60,052 nucleotides of DNA from Bacillota bacterium. Its GTDB lineage: Bacteria > Bacillota > Sulfobacillia > JAJZYS01 > JAILZS01. The position numbers and the translations under genes are program-made. The notes under the pieces are model-generated. The model was not told the DNA's origin and made no database searches. It worked only from the letters and a program-made list of their open reading frames with translations. Shown piece after piece: positions 33,351 through 41,332 of this stretch (positions are counted from its first letter, which is position 1; the number at the start of each line of letters is the position of its first letter). The stretch covers positions 1-60,052 of the forward strand of contig JAILZS010000011.1 in NCBI GenBank assembly GCA_023512375.1, in the 5' to 3' direction.

Positions 33351-33638
33351 CCCCCCCTGCCTGGGACGGGCGAAGCGGCGTGCGTTACGGGAGCGACCGG
33401 GGGAGGCGGCCTCCGGTCTCTACCGGCCCGTGCGGCGTCCGGGGCGGGGGAGGACGACGGCGCCGGCGGTACGGGCGCGGACGCGTACGGTGGGCGGCGC
33501 CGGCCGGCCGGGATCCGCCCCGCCGGCCCGTGCGCCGGGGCCGCCTGCCGCCTCGCCTGCGGCAGGGTATGCCGGTGCTTCGCGGCCTGCGCCGGCGGCG
33601 GGCGGCCGCCGGCGTCCGCCGTCGCTTCCGCCCAACCC

Positions 33639-34136
33639 CTAGTCCAACCGGCGGTAGACCATCCAGGCGTCCTCCCCGTCGGCGAAGAAGCGGGGGATCC
33701 GGCCCGCCGTCTCCCAGCCCATCACCTCGAGAAAGCGGATCTGGGCCGTGTTGGAGACCCGCACCTCGCCCACGATCCAGCGCACGCCTCGCTCCCGCGC
33801 CAGCTCGAGCCCCCAACCGACCAGGGCGCGTGCAAGCCCCCGGCGGCGATGGTCGGGGTGGGTGGCGTTGGCCAGGACGTGGGCGCCGTGCCCGTCGGGC
33901 AGGTACTCGAAGCCGTAGTAGGCGGCGAGCGGGCCGCCGCCGGCCGGGCGAGCGGCCAGGTAGGTGACCAGGGGGTGCAGGCGAAGGCGGACCAAGGCGG
34001 GGAGGGGGAGCGGCTCCGGAAAGACGGCCCGCTCGAGCGCCGCCACCTCGGGAAGGTCGCGCCACGCCAGACGGCCGAGCCGGTACTCGCCATGGCGGCG
34101 AGAGCCTTCGCGCCCCTCGTGACTCGGCCTGGGCAC
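33639..34136 (-). CDS. GNAT-family N-acetyltransferase (paralogue of 21960-22439)
   Basis: This 165-aa GNAT protein shares with the protein at 21960 an identical motif order: VAALERAVFPEPLPL, AYYGFEYL, LANATHPDHRRRGLARALV, GEVRVSNTAQIRFLEVMGW and GRIPRFFADGEDAW. The two are paralogues. The acetyl-CoA-binding segment is intact. GTG 34136 is preceded by GGGGGGA. It stands alone between two divergent or convergent genes, about 290 bp from the Mur-like gene. The target is unknown, though the RimI-like form suggests a protein N-terminus. Confidence 0.82.
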   Translation of the reverse strand: MPRPSHEGREGSRRHGEYRLGRLAWRDLPEVAALERAVFPEPLPLPALVRLRLHPLVTYLAARPAGGGPLAAYYGFEYLPDGHGAHVLANATHPDHRRRGLARALVGWGLELARERGVRWIVGEVRVSNTAQIRFLEVMGWETAGRIPRFFADGEDAWMVYRRLD

Positions 34137-34320
34137 CTGCCATCCCCCCGCCGCCTTGGAATCGCGTTCAGCCTATGCGGCGAACGGACGGCGGGGCGGC
34201 GGACGGCGCCGTCACCGGCGGCACGGCCATGCCATAGCGTGGCACCGAAGCCGGCGCCGGGGCGGGGGCGGCCGGTCCGGGCCGAGGGCGGGGCACAAGG
34301 CGCGGGGATGTGATCCGGAG

Positions 34321-35178
34321 ATGGAGCGGTGGACGGAGCGGCTCGCGTCCCGGTCGGCGGTCAAGGTCATCGTCGGGCTCACCCGCTTCGACCGGGTCGA
34401 GGTCGCCTTCCTCACCCGGCTGTACGCCCTGGCCGGCGCCGACGTGCTCGACGTCGCCGCCGAGCCGGGCGTCGTGGCCAGCGCACGGCGCGCGGCCGCC
34501 GAGGCCGTCGCCGGCTCACCGGGCGCCGCGCGCCCGGCGATCATGGCCTCGCTTGCCCTGGCGTGCGACCCGCACGTCGAGGGGGTAACCATGGACGCGG
34601 CGGAGCGGGCGGCCGTGGTTCCGGCCACGGCAGCCGAGCTGAGGGCGGGCGTGGCCGCGTGCCTCGAGGCGGGAGCCGACATGTTCGAGCTGCACGCCGC
34701 CGCCGGCGACGACGCCTCCCTGCGGGAGGCGGTGGAGGTCATGAGCCCCCTCCTGGGGGAGCGGTACCTGTCGATCTGCCTTGGGACGCAGGGCCGGACC
34801 TCGCCCCAGGATGCCGTCCGGCAGGCTCGGCTGGCGCAGGCGGTGCACGGGCCGCACACCATGATCCAGGCCGAGGGGCTCATCCTGGGCGGACGCGCCG
34901 ACCCCACGAGCAGCCTCCAGGGCCTCGCCCTCGCGCAGGTCCTTCTCGCCCACACCTCTGCCTACGTCCTGGTGGCCGGCGCCGCCAACCACTGGACCCG
35001 CCATCTGGCGCAACTGCTCGCCGTCCCGGTCCACGGCGTGGCGTGCGGGGCGTACGCCCGCGCCCTGGTCAGCGGGCTGGAGCCGGTCGGGCCGCAGGGG
35101 CCGGGGTGGGAGCATGCGGTCCAGGTGGCCCGCGCCTTCGTCGACCAGCTCCGGGGGGGTGCCTGCGCGGATGGTTAG
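34321..35178 (+). CDS. Ycf23/DUF561-like TIM-barrel protein
   Basis: This 285-aa protein starts with VKVIVGLTRFDRVEVAFLTR and GADVLDVAAEPGVVASAR, a pattern like Ycf23 (DUF561), a TIM-barrel family of unknown function in plastids and bacteria. DPHVEGVTMDAAERAAVVPA and GADMFELHAAAGDD continue it. ATG 34321 has GGAG close upstream. The next gene, an aminotransferase, begins inside its last codons, so the two are coupled. It may be metabolic, perhaps in amino acid or cofactor synthesis given its partner, but I cannot say more. Confidence 0.6.
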   Translation: MERWTERLASRSAVKVIVGLTRFDRVEVAFLTRLYALAGADVLDVAAEPGVVASARRAAAEAVAGSPGAARPAIMASLALACDPHVEGVTMDAAERAAVVPATAAELRAGVAACLEAGADMFELHAAAGDDASLREAVEVMSPLLGERYLSICLGTQGRTSPQDAVRQARLAQAVHGPHTMIQAEGLILGGRADPTSSLQGLALAQVLLAHTSAYVLVAGAANHWTRHLAQLLAVPVHGVACGAYARALVSGLEPVGPQGPGWEHAVQVARAFVDQLRGGACADG

Positions 35179-36250
35179 CGACGGCGTGCGCGCCGTGCCC
35201 GGCCCAGGGCACGGCTATCTACCTCCCGGCGAGGGGTGGGTGAAGCTCAACCAGAACGAAAGCCCCTATGCCCTTACGCCCGACGAGTGGGAGGCGCTGT
35301 GGGAGCAGCTTCGGTCGGTGCCGCTCCACCGCTACCCCGACCCGAACCACGCGGCGGTGGAGGAGGCGATCGCGGGCCTGACCGGCCTTTCCCCGTCGAT
35401 GGTCCTCGCGGGCAACGGCGCCAACGAGATCCTCGAACTCGTCGTCCGCTCCACCTGCGAGCCGGGCGACGAGGTCCTCACCGTCGCCCCCACCTATCCG
35501 ACGTACGGCCGCTTCTGCGCCATGAACCGCGTCAGGTTGGTGGAGGTGCCGTGGGGCCCCGACTTCGCCTTTCCCCTCCGCGAGCTCTTGGCCGCCGTTT
35601 CGCCGCGCACCCGTCTCGTCCTCCTCTGCCGTCCCAACAACCCGACCGGTCACCTCTACCCCGGGCGCGAGGTGTTGGCCCTTGCTGACGCGGTGCCATG
35701 CCTGGTGGCGGTCGACGAGGCGTATGGCGACTTCGCCGGCGACACGATGGCCGACTGCGTGCGCTCCGTCCCCAACATGGCCGTGGTGCGAACCCTTTCC
35801 AAGGCGTACGGGGCGGCGGGGCTTCGCTTCGGCTACCTCCTGGCCTCGGCGGAGACGGTGCGCGCCGCCCGAGCCCTCCAGACGCCGTACGGCCTGAGCG
35901 GCTTCACGCAGGCGGCGGCCCTGTTCCTCCTCTCCCGTCCCGACGCCATGCGCCGCCGCCGGGACGCGATCCTTGCCGGCCGGGAGGACCTCGTCCGCCG
36001 CCTGGGCCGGGTACCGGGGTTGACCGTCTTCCCCTCGAGCACGAACTTCGTCCTCGTGCGCACGGCCGGCTCCGCCGACGCCCTCGACCGGCACCTGCGG
36101 GCACGGGGGATCGCCGTGCGCAACCTGAAGTGGGAGGACCGCCATCTGCGCATCTCGGTCGGGACGCCGGAGGACCACGTCCGGTTGACCGAAGCCCTCG
36201 AGGCGTTCGACGCCGCCCACGCCTGGCCCGCCTACGGCAGGGATGGGTGA
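35171..36250 (+). CDS. hisC: Histidinol-phosphate aminotransferase-like protein (PLP fold type I)
   Basis: This 359-aa protein has the HisC-type PLP signature. It has VKLNQNESPYALTPDEW near the start (N-E-N/Q-P motif), GNGANEILELVVRS, RPNNPTGHLYP, a conserved VDEAYGDFAG and the Schiff-base lysine K211 in TLSKAYGAAGLRFGY. HisC transfers the amino group in histidine synthesis, but related enzymes act on other amino acids and phosphonates. No other his genes are adjacent. Its start overlaps the stop of the Ycf23-like gene (ATGGTTAG), so they share a transcript. Confidence 0.82.
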   Translation: MVSDGVRAVPGPGHGYLPPGEGWVKLNQNESPYALTPDEWEALWEQLRSVPLHRYPDPNHAAVEEAIAGLTGLSPSMVLAGNGANEILELVVRSTCEPGDEVLTVAPTYPTYGRFCAMNRVRLVEVPWGPDFAFPLRELLAAVSPRTRLVLLCRPNNPTGHLYPGREVLALADAVPCLVAVDEAYGDFAGDTMADCVRSVPNMAVVRTLSKAYGAAGLRFGYLLASAETVRAARALQTPYGLSGFTQAAALFLLSRPDAMRRRRDAILAGREDLVRRLGRVPGLTVFPSSTNFVLVRTAGSADALDRHLRARGIAVRNLKWEDRHLRISVGTPEDHVRLTEALEAFDAAHAWPAYGRDG

Positions 36251-36288
36251 GGCCGCGCACCCAGGGGTCCGCCACCCTCACGCGTTCC

Positions 36289-37866
36289 TCATCCCCCCGT
36301 GGACCAGCGCCTAGCGAGGCCGATGGGCCCCTCCAGGAACAGGTCCTCGGGCCAGCGCCCGCACGCGGGGTCGACGTGGGGGCGAAAGCCCATGCGGGCT
36401 ACCACGTCGCGCTCCGGGTCGACGCCCGGCGCCACCTCCACCAGGGTCAGGCCCCGGGGCGTGAGGCGGAAGGTGGCCCGGTCGGTCACGTACCACACCT
36501 CGGCGCCGCGCCGGACCGCCTCCCCGGCGGAGAACGTGCGCTCGGCCAGACGGGGCACGAATTTGGGGATGCGGCCCTCCTGTTCCACGGCCAGGCCTGC
36601 GGCCGGGGGGATGCGCAGGGCGAGGCGCGTGCCGTCCGTCGTCAGGGGCGCGGCGAAGACCAGGCGTCGGGCCGAGGCCGCGATGTCGACGAAACCGCCG
36701 GGGCCGGGCATGCCGCGGGCGAAGCGGTGCACGGCGGCGTTCCCCTCCGCGTCCACCTCTGCCGCACCCAGGATCGCCCAGTCGAGCTGGCAGGCGTGGT
36801 ACAGGGTGAACGTGTCGGGGGACGAGAGCAGGTAGCGCGGCCCTACGGCGGCGCCGAAGCCGTCGCCCGCCGTCGGCTGACCGCCGACGGGGCCGTGCTC
36901 GACGGACAGGAGAATCGAGTCGGTGAGACCCTCCTCTGCCAGGACGTCGGCCACGAGGGTGGGGATGCCGAAGCCGAGGTTGACGAGCTGCCCCGGCCGC
37001 AGCAGGAGGGCGATGCGGCGGGCCATGACCTTCCGGGGGGTGAGGGGAGAGGGGTCGGCGGGCGTCTCGACCGACCATTCGCCCGTCAGGGCGGGGTCGC
37101 AGCGGGCGCCGGCTCCCTCGCGAGGCGAAGGAAGGACGGCGTCGACTAGGAACCCCGGCACGTGGACGCGCTCGGCTGGGATCGAGCCCCGCCGCACCAG
37201 GTAACGCACTTCGGCCAGCACCCGTCCGCCCCGGGACCGTGCCGCCAGGGCCATGTCCAACGCCGCCTGGCGGATGGGTTCGCCGGCCAGGCTCAGGTTG
37301 CCGTCCGGGTCCGCGGCCGTGGCCCTCAGGATCGCCACGTCCACCTCCGGGCTGCGGTAGAAGAGATAGGGCCTGCCGTCGACGGTGACGCGGCGGATCC
37401 ACGTGCGCGTGGGCCGGACCCGGTTGAAGGCGCTGCCGCCGCCCGCTCCCGGATCGAGGAAGGTGTCGAGGCCGATGCCGGTGAGAAGGCCGGGCTGGCC
37501 CGCAGCGGCTGCGCGCAGGAGCTGGAACCCCACGCCCATCGGCAGGCAATGGGCCTCGACGCGGTCCTGCTCCACGAGTTCCGCCATGCGGCGCTGGTTC
37601 CATACGCGGAAGGCGCTGGTGACCACGGCTCGGACGAGCCCGGCGTGAGCGAGGCGGTCGACGCCGGTCCCCGCCTCCGCGCCGGGGAGCGCCGGATAGT
37701 AGAGGCACAGGTCGCGCGGACGGCCCGTGCTCAGGAATGCGCTCTCCAACGCCGCTAGAAGGGCGTCCGGCACGAGCTGACCGCCGTTGCCCGAGAGCAC
37801 CACCGTGGCCCCGTCCGGCACGAGCTCGGCCACTTCCTGCGGCCTCCCAGGGTCAAGCACCCGCAT
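36289..37866 (-). CDS. CoA-transferase family I protein (propionate/acetate CoA-transferase-like)
   Basis: This 525-aa protein joins both CoA-transferase halves in one chain (about 1-270 and 280-525), as in Pct and YdiF. The N-terminal part has VVLSGNGGQLVPDALLAAL; the C-terminal part has LRPGQLVNLGFGIPTLVADV and the catalytic Glu E323 in LSVEHGPVGG. It exchanges CoA between acyl groups. ATG 37866 has GAGGGG 8 bp upstream and the gene overlaps the acyl-CoA dehydrogenase gene by 14 bp, so both are one leftward operon. Together they could open a fatty or branched-chain acid breakdown route. Confidence 0.85.
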   Translation of the reverse strand: MRVLDPGRPQEVAELVPDGATVVLSGNGGQLVPDALLAALESAFLSTGRPRDLCLYYPALPGAEAGTGVDRLAHAGLVRAVVTSAFRVWNQRRMAELVEQDRVEAHCLPMGVGFQLLRAAAAGQPGLLTGIGLDTFLDPGAGGGSAFNRVRPTRTWIRRVTVDGRPYLFYRSPEVDVAILRATAADPDGNLSLAGEPIRQAALDMALAARSRGGRVLAEVRYLVRRGSIPAERVHVPGFLVDAVLPSPREGAGARCDPALTGEWSVETPADPSPLTPRKVMARRIALLLRPGQLVNLGFGIPTLVADVLAEEGLTDSILLSVEHGPVGGQPTAGDGFGAAVGPRYLLSSPDTFTLYHACQLDWAILGAAEVDAEGNAAVHRFARGMPGPGGFVDIAASARRLVFAAPLTTDGTRLALRIPPAAGLAVEQEGRIPKFVPRLAERTFSAGEAVRRGAEVWYVTDRATFRLTPRGLTLVEVAPGVDPERDVVARMGFRPHVDPACGRWPEDLFLEGPIGLARRWSTGG

Positions 37867-39013
37867 GCGCGGCACCCCTCGGCTCCTCTTCCGGCGCGGC
37901 GGCAAGTCCCTCCCGCCGCAGCCGACGGCGGAGGACGAGCGTCAGGGCCTCGGTGGTGCCCTCCACGATCTCCAGCACCTTGGCGTCCCCCCACCGGGCG
38001 GCCGCGCCAGTACCCCGCAGAAGGCCGCGACCACCCATGACCTGCACCCCGAGGCGCGCCGCCTCGACGGCGGCGTCCGTGGCCTCCCACTTGGCCAGAG
38101 CCGCCCAGACGGCGAGGGGAAGGCCGGCGTCTGCCGCCTCCGCCGCCTGCCGGGTGACCAGGCGGGCGCGGTTGTACAACCGCCACAGGCGGAGTACGTG
38201 GTCGGCCACCGCCTCGTGGGCGACGAGGGGGTCGCCGAAGCTGTGGCGCCGGCGTGCGTAGGCATCGGCTTCCTCCCAGGCGGCGCGGCACAGGCCGCAG
38301 GCGAGGGAGGCCACGGCCACGCGCCCGCGGTCGAAGGTCGCCAGGGCCAAGCCCATGCCCTTTCCGGGCTCACCCAGGCGGCGCTCGTCCCCCACCACCA
38401 CGCCGTCCAGGACCAAGTCGTGGACGCCGACCCGCGACCAGCCGATCGTGTCGCGAACCGGGCCGAGCGAGAACCCAGGGGCGTCGGCGGGCACCAGGAA
38501 GGCGGTGTGGCGGTCGGGGTCGGGTCCCCTGGCAAGCACGACGGCGCCTCGCCACAGCTCGTGGCCCGTATTGCTGATGAAGGCTTTGCGGCCGTCGAGG
38601 CGCCAGGTGCCGTCGGGGAGCCGACGACAGCGGGTCCGGATGGCCGCGACGTCGGTACCCGCCTCGGGTTCCGTGACGGCGACGGCGTACATCCCCTCTC
38701 CCGCCAGGAGGGGGGCGAGGAGTGCGCGCCGTTGTTCCGGGGTGGCGGCGGACGCCAAGAACGCACCGGCGCTATACGCCCCCATGACGACGGCGGCGAG
38801 CGACCCATCCACCGCGGCGATGTCCTCCAGCACGGCCGTGAAGCCCCTGAGCCCCAATCCCTCCCCTCCCACTGTGGGGTCGAAGGGGATGCGTTGGACA
38901 CCCAGGGCCAGAAGGCGGCGGACGGCCTCCAGCGGGTAGCCGCCGTCGCCGGCTGCCGCGCCCACCGCCTCACGGATCCGACGCCGCCATTCCTCGAGTG
39001 CCGCCCTCGCCAT
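37853..39013 (-). CDS. Acyl-CoA dehydrogenase
   Basis: This 386-aa flavoenzyme has the acyl-CoA dehydrogenase pattern: YAVAVTEPEAGTDVAAIRTR (family signature near residue 110), WRLDGRKAFISN, SRVGVHDLVLDGVVVGD, and RLGVQVMGGRGLLRGTG near the C-terminus. The C-terminal IVEGTTEALTL is the typical end motif, and the catalytic Glu usually sits in that region; I do not claim its exact position. It would oxidise acyl-CoA and pass electrons to an electron-transferring flavoprotein not seen here. It is followed by the CoA-transferase gene and is the first gene of that operon. Confidence 0.87.
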   Translation of the reverse strand: MARAALEEWRRRIREAVGAAAGDGGYPLEAVRRLLALGVQRIPFDPTVGGEGLGLRGFTAVLEDIAAVDGSLAAVVMGAYSAGAFLASAATPEQRRALLAPLLAGEGMYAVAVTEPEAGTDVAAIRTRCRRLPDGTWRLDGRKAFISNTGHELWRGAVVLARGPDPDRHTAFLVPADAPGFSLGPVRDTIGWSRVGVHDLVLDGVVVGDERRLGEPGKGMGLALATFDRGRVAVASLACGLCRAAWEEADAYARRRHSFGDPLVAHEAVADHVLRLWRLYNRARLVTRQAAEAADAGLPLAVWAALAKWEATDAAVEAARLGVQVMGGRGLLRGTGAAARWGDAKVLEIVEGTTEALTLVLRRRLRREGLAAAPEEEPRGAAHAGA

Positions 39014-39226
39014 CCCACCGCTCCTTTGCCCTTAGGGTACGGGTGGGGACGGTTCCGCCCAGGCCCCCTCCTCGTCCGTCAGCGTATGGCCAGGGCTCGG
39101 GGGAGGTTCGGGCATCGATGGGAATGCGGCTCAAAGGAGCACGGCCTGGCTCTGGCTGCCCTTGGCGCGAGTCCAGGCGGGCGGCCCACCTTGGGCAGGC
39201 CGCTTCGCTGACGGAGGGCACCCGTT

Positions 39227-39610
39227 TCAGCTTGCCCGGCAGTATCGGCGCACCCACGCCGTGAATTCCATGTCGCTCGATGTTCCGTCAGCACATGCAG
39301 GCATCATCTCCACAGCTTCGTCTTGCGGGGCTGTGAGCGTGAACCGAGACATGAGCAAGGCATACCGCAACATGGCCCAGGCTGTTCGTTTGTTGCCGTC
39401 GACGGACAGGTGATTGTGGACGATTTCTGCAGTCGAACACGCTGGTCGTGTGCAGAGTGCCGGCGGGCAGGCGGCCAGTGGGACCTCCGCGTGGGTCGGG
39501 GCGTTGGCAGCGCGCGTGATGCGACTCGATCCGCCGGCGCTCAACAAGTGTGACGAAGCGGGGAGCAGCAGTGAGTCTCATGGAGGGGTCAACAGGGAAT
39601 CGACGGTAGA
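39227..39610 (-). pseudogene. Doc/Fic-family toxin, frameshifted remnant
   Basis: The frame from about 39,547 to 39,227 encodes EIVHNHLSVDGNKRTAWAML, close to the Doc/Fic active-site motif H-P-F-x-D-G-N-K-R-T, followed by a helical C-terminus ending in FTAWVRRYCRAS. A second frame between about 39,500 and 39,610 carries the likely N-terminus, RFVTLVERRRIESHH, which matches the usual Doc opening (R-F-V-T-L-E-E-V-L). The two pieces are in different frames, so at least one frameshift has broken the gene. In the conserved motif P-F is replaced by L-S. No matching Phd antitoxin gene is recognisable. Confidence 0.65.
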
Positions 39611-39640
39611 GGCCCCCGGAGCGCGGTAGAGGCCCACGCA

Positions 39641-39947
39641 CCCGCGGCGATGCCCGGTCCCGGAGGCCGTAGGGCGAAGGGATCAGGCAGACCGGATCCG
39701 TTGACGCTGATCAACAATCCAAGATTCACCTGACGAGTATGCCCTGGCGGCAGGGCCGGGCTGCTGCCGTTCTCGAGTGCCTGGGCCGGAAGACCGCTTG
39801 CCGGGGGACACCTTCCCCGATCGAAACGCCGTGTTGCCACCCCTCGATGTCTGTGGAAGGGGTTGGGCTGGCCGGCGTGGGCCTCGCATCGATCCCGGGC
39901 GTCGGGCATAGGCATGGCCGGACCCGCTGCCGGCTGGGGGGGACGCG
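39641..39947. other. Gene-free stretch next to the broken toxin
   Basis: About 300 bp with no convincing frame. The antitoxin of the Doc remnant would be expected here, upstream of it on the minus strand, but I could not recognise one. The right end must hold the promoter of the GDT1-like gene. I looked for a yybP-ykoY (Mn) riboswitch fold and did not see one. Confidence 0.35.
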
Positions 39948-40223
39948 GTGTTGGAGTGGAAGGCTCTTCTGACTGCCTTCGGTCTGGTGTTCTTAGCGGA
40001 GCTCGGAGACAAGACGCAGCTCACGACTATGATGCTGGCGGCGCAACACCGGTCGGCCGTGGCGGTGTTCGTCGGGGCCTCGGCGGCGCTCGTCCTCACG
40101 TCTCTTCTGGGGGTGGCGGTAGGGGAGGCCGTCACGCGTCTGGTGCCGGCGAGCGCGGTGCGCACCGCCGCTGCCGTCGGGTTCCTCGCCATCGGCGGCT
40201 TCATGCTCGTGGGTAGAGGCTAG
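39948..40223 (+). CDS. GDT1/UPF0016-family single-domain transporter
   Basis: This 91-aa protein has three membrane helices and the family motif E-L-G-D-K-T (FLAELGDKTQLTTMML) near residue 18, the cation-binding signature of the GDT1/TMEM165/MneA family. Full-length members have two such repeats; bacteria often carry single-repeat proteins that pair up. They export Mn or exchange Ca/Mn for protons. Here I find only one repeat, so it may act as a homodimer. GTG 39948 follows a G-rich GGGGGG stretch. It precedes an R2-like diiron protein, which could need Mn or Fe. Confidence 0.82.
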   Translation: MLEWKALLTAFGLVFLAELGDKTQLTTMMLAAQHRSAVAVFVGASAALVLTSLLGVAVGEAVTRLVPASAVRTAAAVGFLAIGGFMLVGRG

Positions 40224-40256
40224 ACCGGAGGCGAGCGCGGAGCCTGGGCCATGGGG

Positions 40257-40262
40257 TATAAT
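40257..40262 (+). promoter_or_regulatory. Consensus -10 hexamer upstream of the R2-like gene
   Basis: TATAAT preceded by GG lies 124 bp before the R2-like start. A good -35 element at the expected distance was not seen, so it may depend on an activator or on an extended -10. It is the clearest -10 box in this part of the window. Confidence 0.4.
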
Positions 40263-40386
40263 GGCACCTATGGCGGCGACGGGCAGGGTTTGGCTCGGCG
40301 TCCGGTGAATTTGTCCGCGGTCGTTCCCTCTCTACCCTGCGGACCCGCATGAGGCCTTCCAGCACGAGAAAGGGGACCGTGACCCC

Positions 40387-41223
40387 ATGCGAATCCTACG
40401 GGTCTTCCCGGATCTCAAGGACGAGCGGCTGATGGCCCTCTTCTACAAGGGGGTCAAGGCGCAGTGGGCGTCCGATAGCGTCGACTGGACGGCGCCCATC
40501 GGCTTGAGCGAGGAGCAGAAGACTGCCCTTGCCCACGTCCTGACGCCGGTGTACCTGGGGGAGCAGACGGCGATGGCGGGGGCGGGGACCATCCTGCCTC
40601 AGATGATGTTCGCCCAGGAGACGGAAGCGCAGCTCTACCTGGGGACCATGCTGCTGGACGAGGCGCGGCATTTCGAGACCTTGACGCGCCTGTACCTGAC
40701 CATGGACCGTCGACCGTACGAGTTGCGCGACCTACGCACCATGTATCGTTACCACCACCGGCTCCTGCAGGCGCGGGAACGGCACGAGTGGGTGTGGGGC
40801 ATCCTCATAAGCGACCTGTTTGCCAAGCATTTCTACAGCACGTTCGCCGACCAGTTCCCCGATACCCTGTTCGGGATCCTGTCCAAGCGCATCCTGGTGG
40901 ACGAGGCACGCCACCAGGCATTCTCCCAGCGATACCTCTCCCAGGCGATGGGGAGCCTGGACGAGGAGCGGCGGCGGTCCCTCCTGGCGTTGGCACGGGA
41001 TCTCCTCGACATCTGCTACGAGCTGTACCGGCACCTTGCGCCTGACACCGTCGTGCTGGGCATCGACGGCGACCGCATCCTCTCCAACCTGCAGCGGGAC
41101 ATCGGGCGCAAGGCGGACAAGATCGGCCTGGGGGAGAACGTGTTCGACGACGAGGAGGAGGAGGAGGGAATCCTCCAGGCCTGGCGGGAGGAGATCGAAC
41201 GCCGCCAGGCTTCGGGCGACTGA
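40387..41223 (+). CDS. R2-like ferritin-fold diiron/manganese protein
   Basis: This 278-aa helical protein has the diiron carboxylate pattern: GEQTAMAGAG (first Glu), LLDEARHFETL (E-x-x-H) and VDEARHQAF (second E-x-x-H). The two E-x-x-H pairs flank a four-helix core, as in ribonucleotide reductase R2, R2-like ligand-binding oxidases and related oxygenases. No radical-generating Tyr position can be verified from sequence alone. The C-terminus is acidic with D-E-E-E-E-E. It could be an oxygenase or a redox scavenger. It is cotranscribed with HMG-CoA reductase (109 bp gap). Confidence 0.78.
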   Translation: MRILRVFPDLKDERLMALFYKGVKAQWASDSVDWTAPIGLSEEQKTALAHVLTPVYLGEQTAMAGAGTILPQMMFAQETEAQLYLGTMLLDEARHFETLTRLYLTMDRRPYELRDLRTMYRYHHRLLQARERHEWVWGILISDLFAKHFYSTFADQFPDTLFGILSKRILVDEARHQAFSQRYLSQAMGSLDEERRRSLLALARDLLDICYELYRHLAPDTVVLGIDGDRILSNLQRDIGRKADKIGLGENVFDDEEEEEGILQAWREEIERRQASGD

Positions 41224-41332
41224 CGGCCGCGCGGTCGGCACGTCGGGTTGCGCTTCCCCGGACGCGAAGCCGGGCAGGCGGGGCGGCCCGCGTGCGATCG
41301 GAGGACGGGATCGGACGGGAGGGACCGATCGC

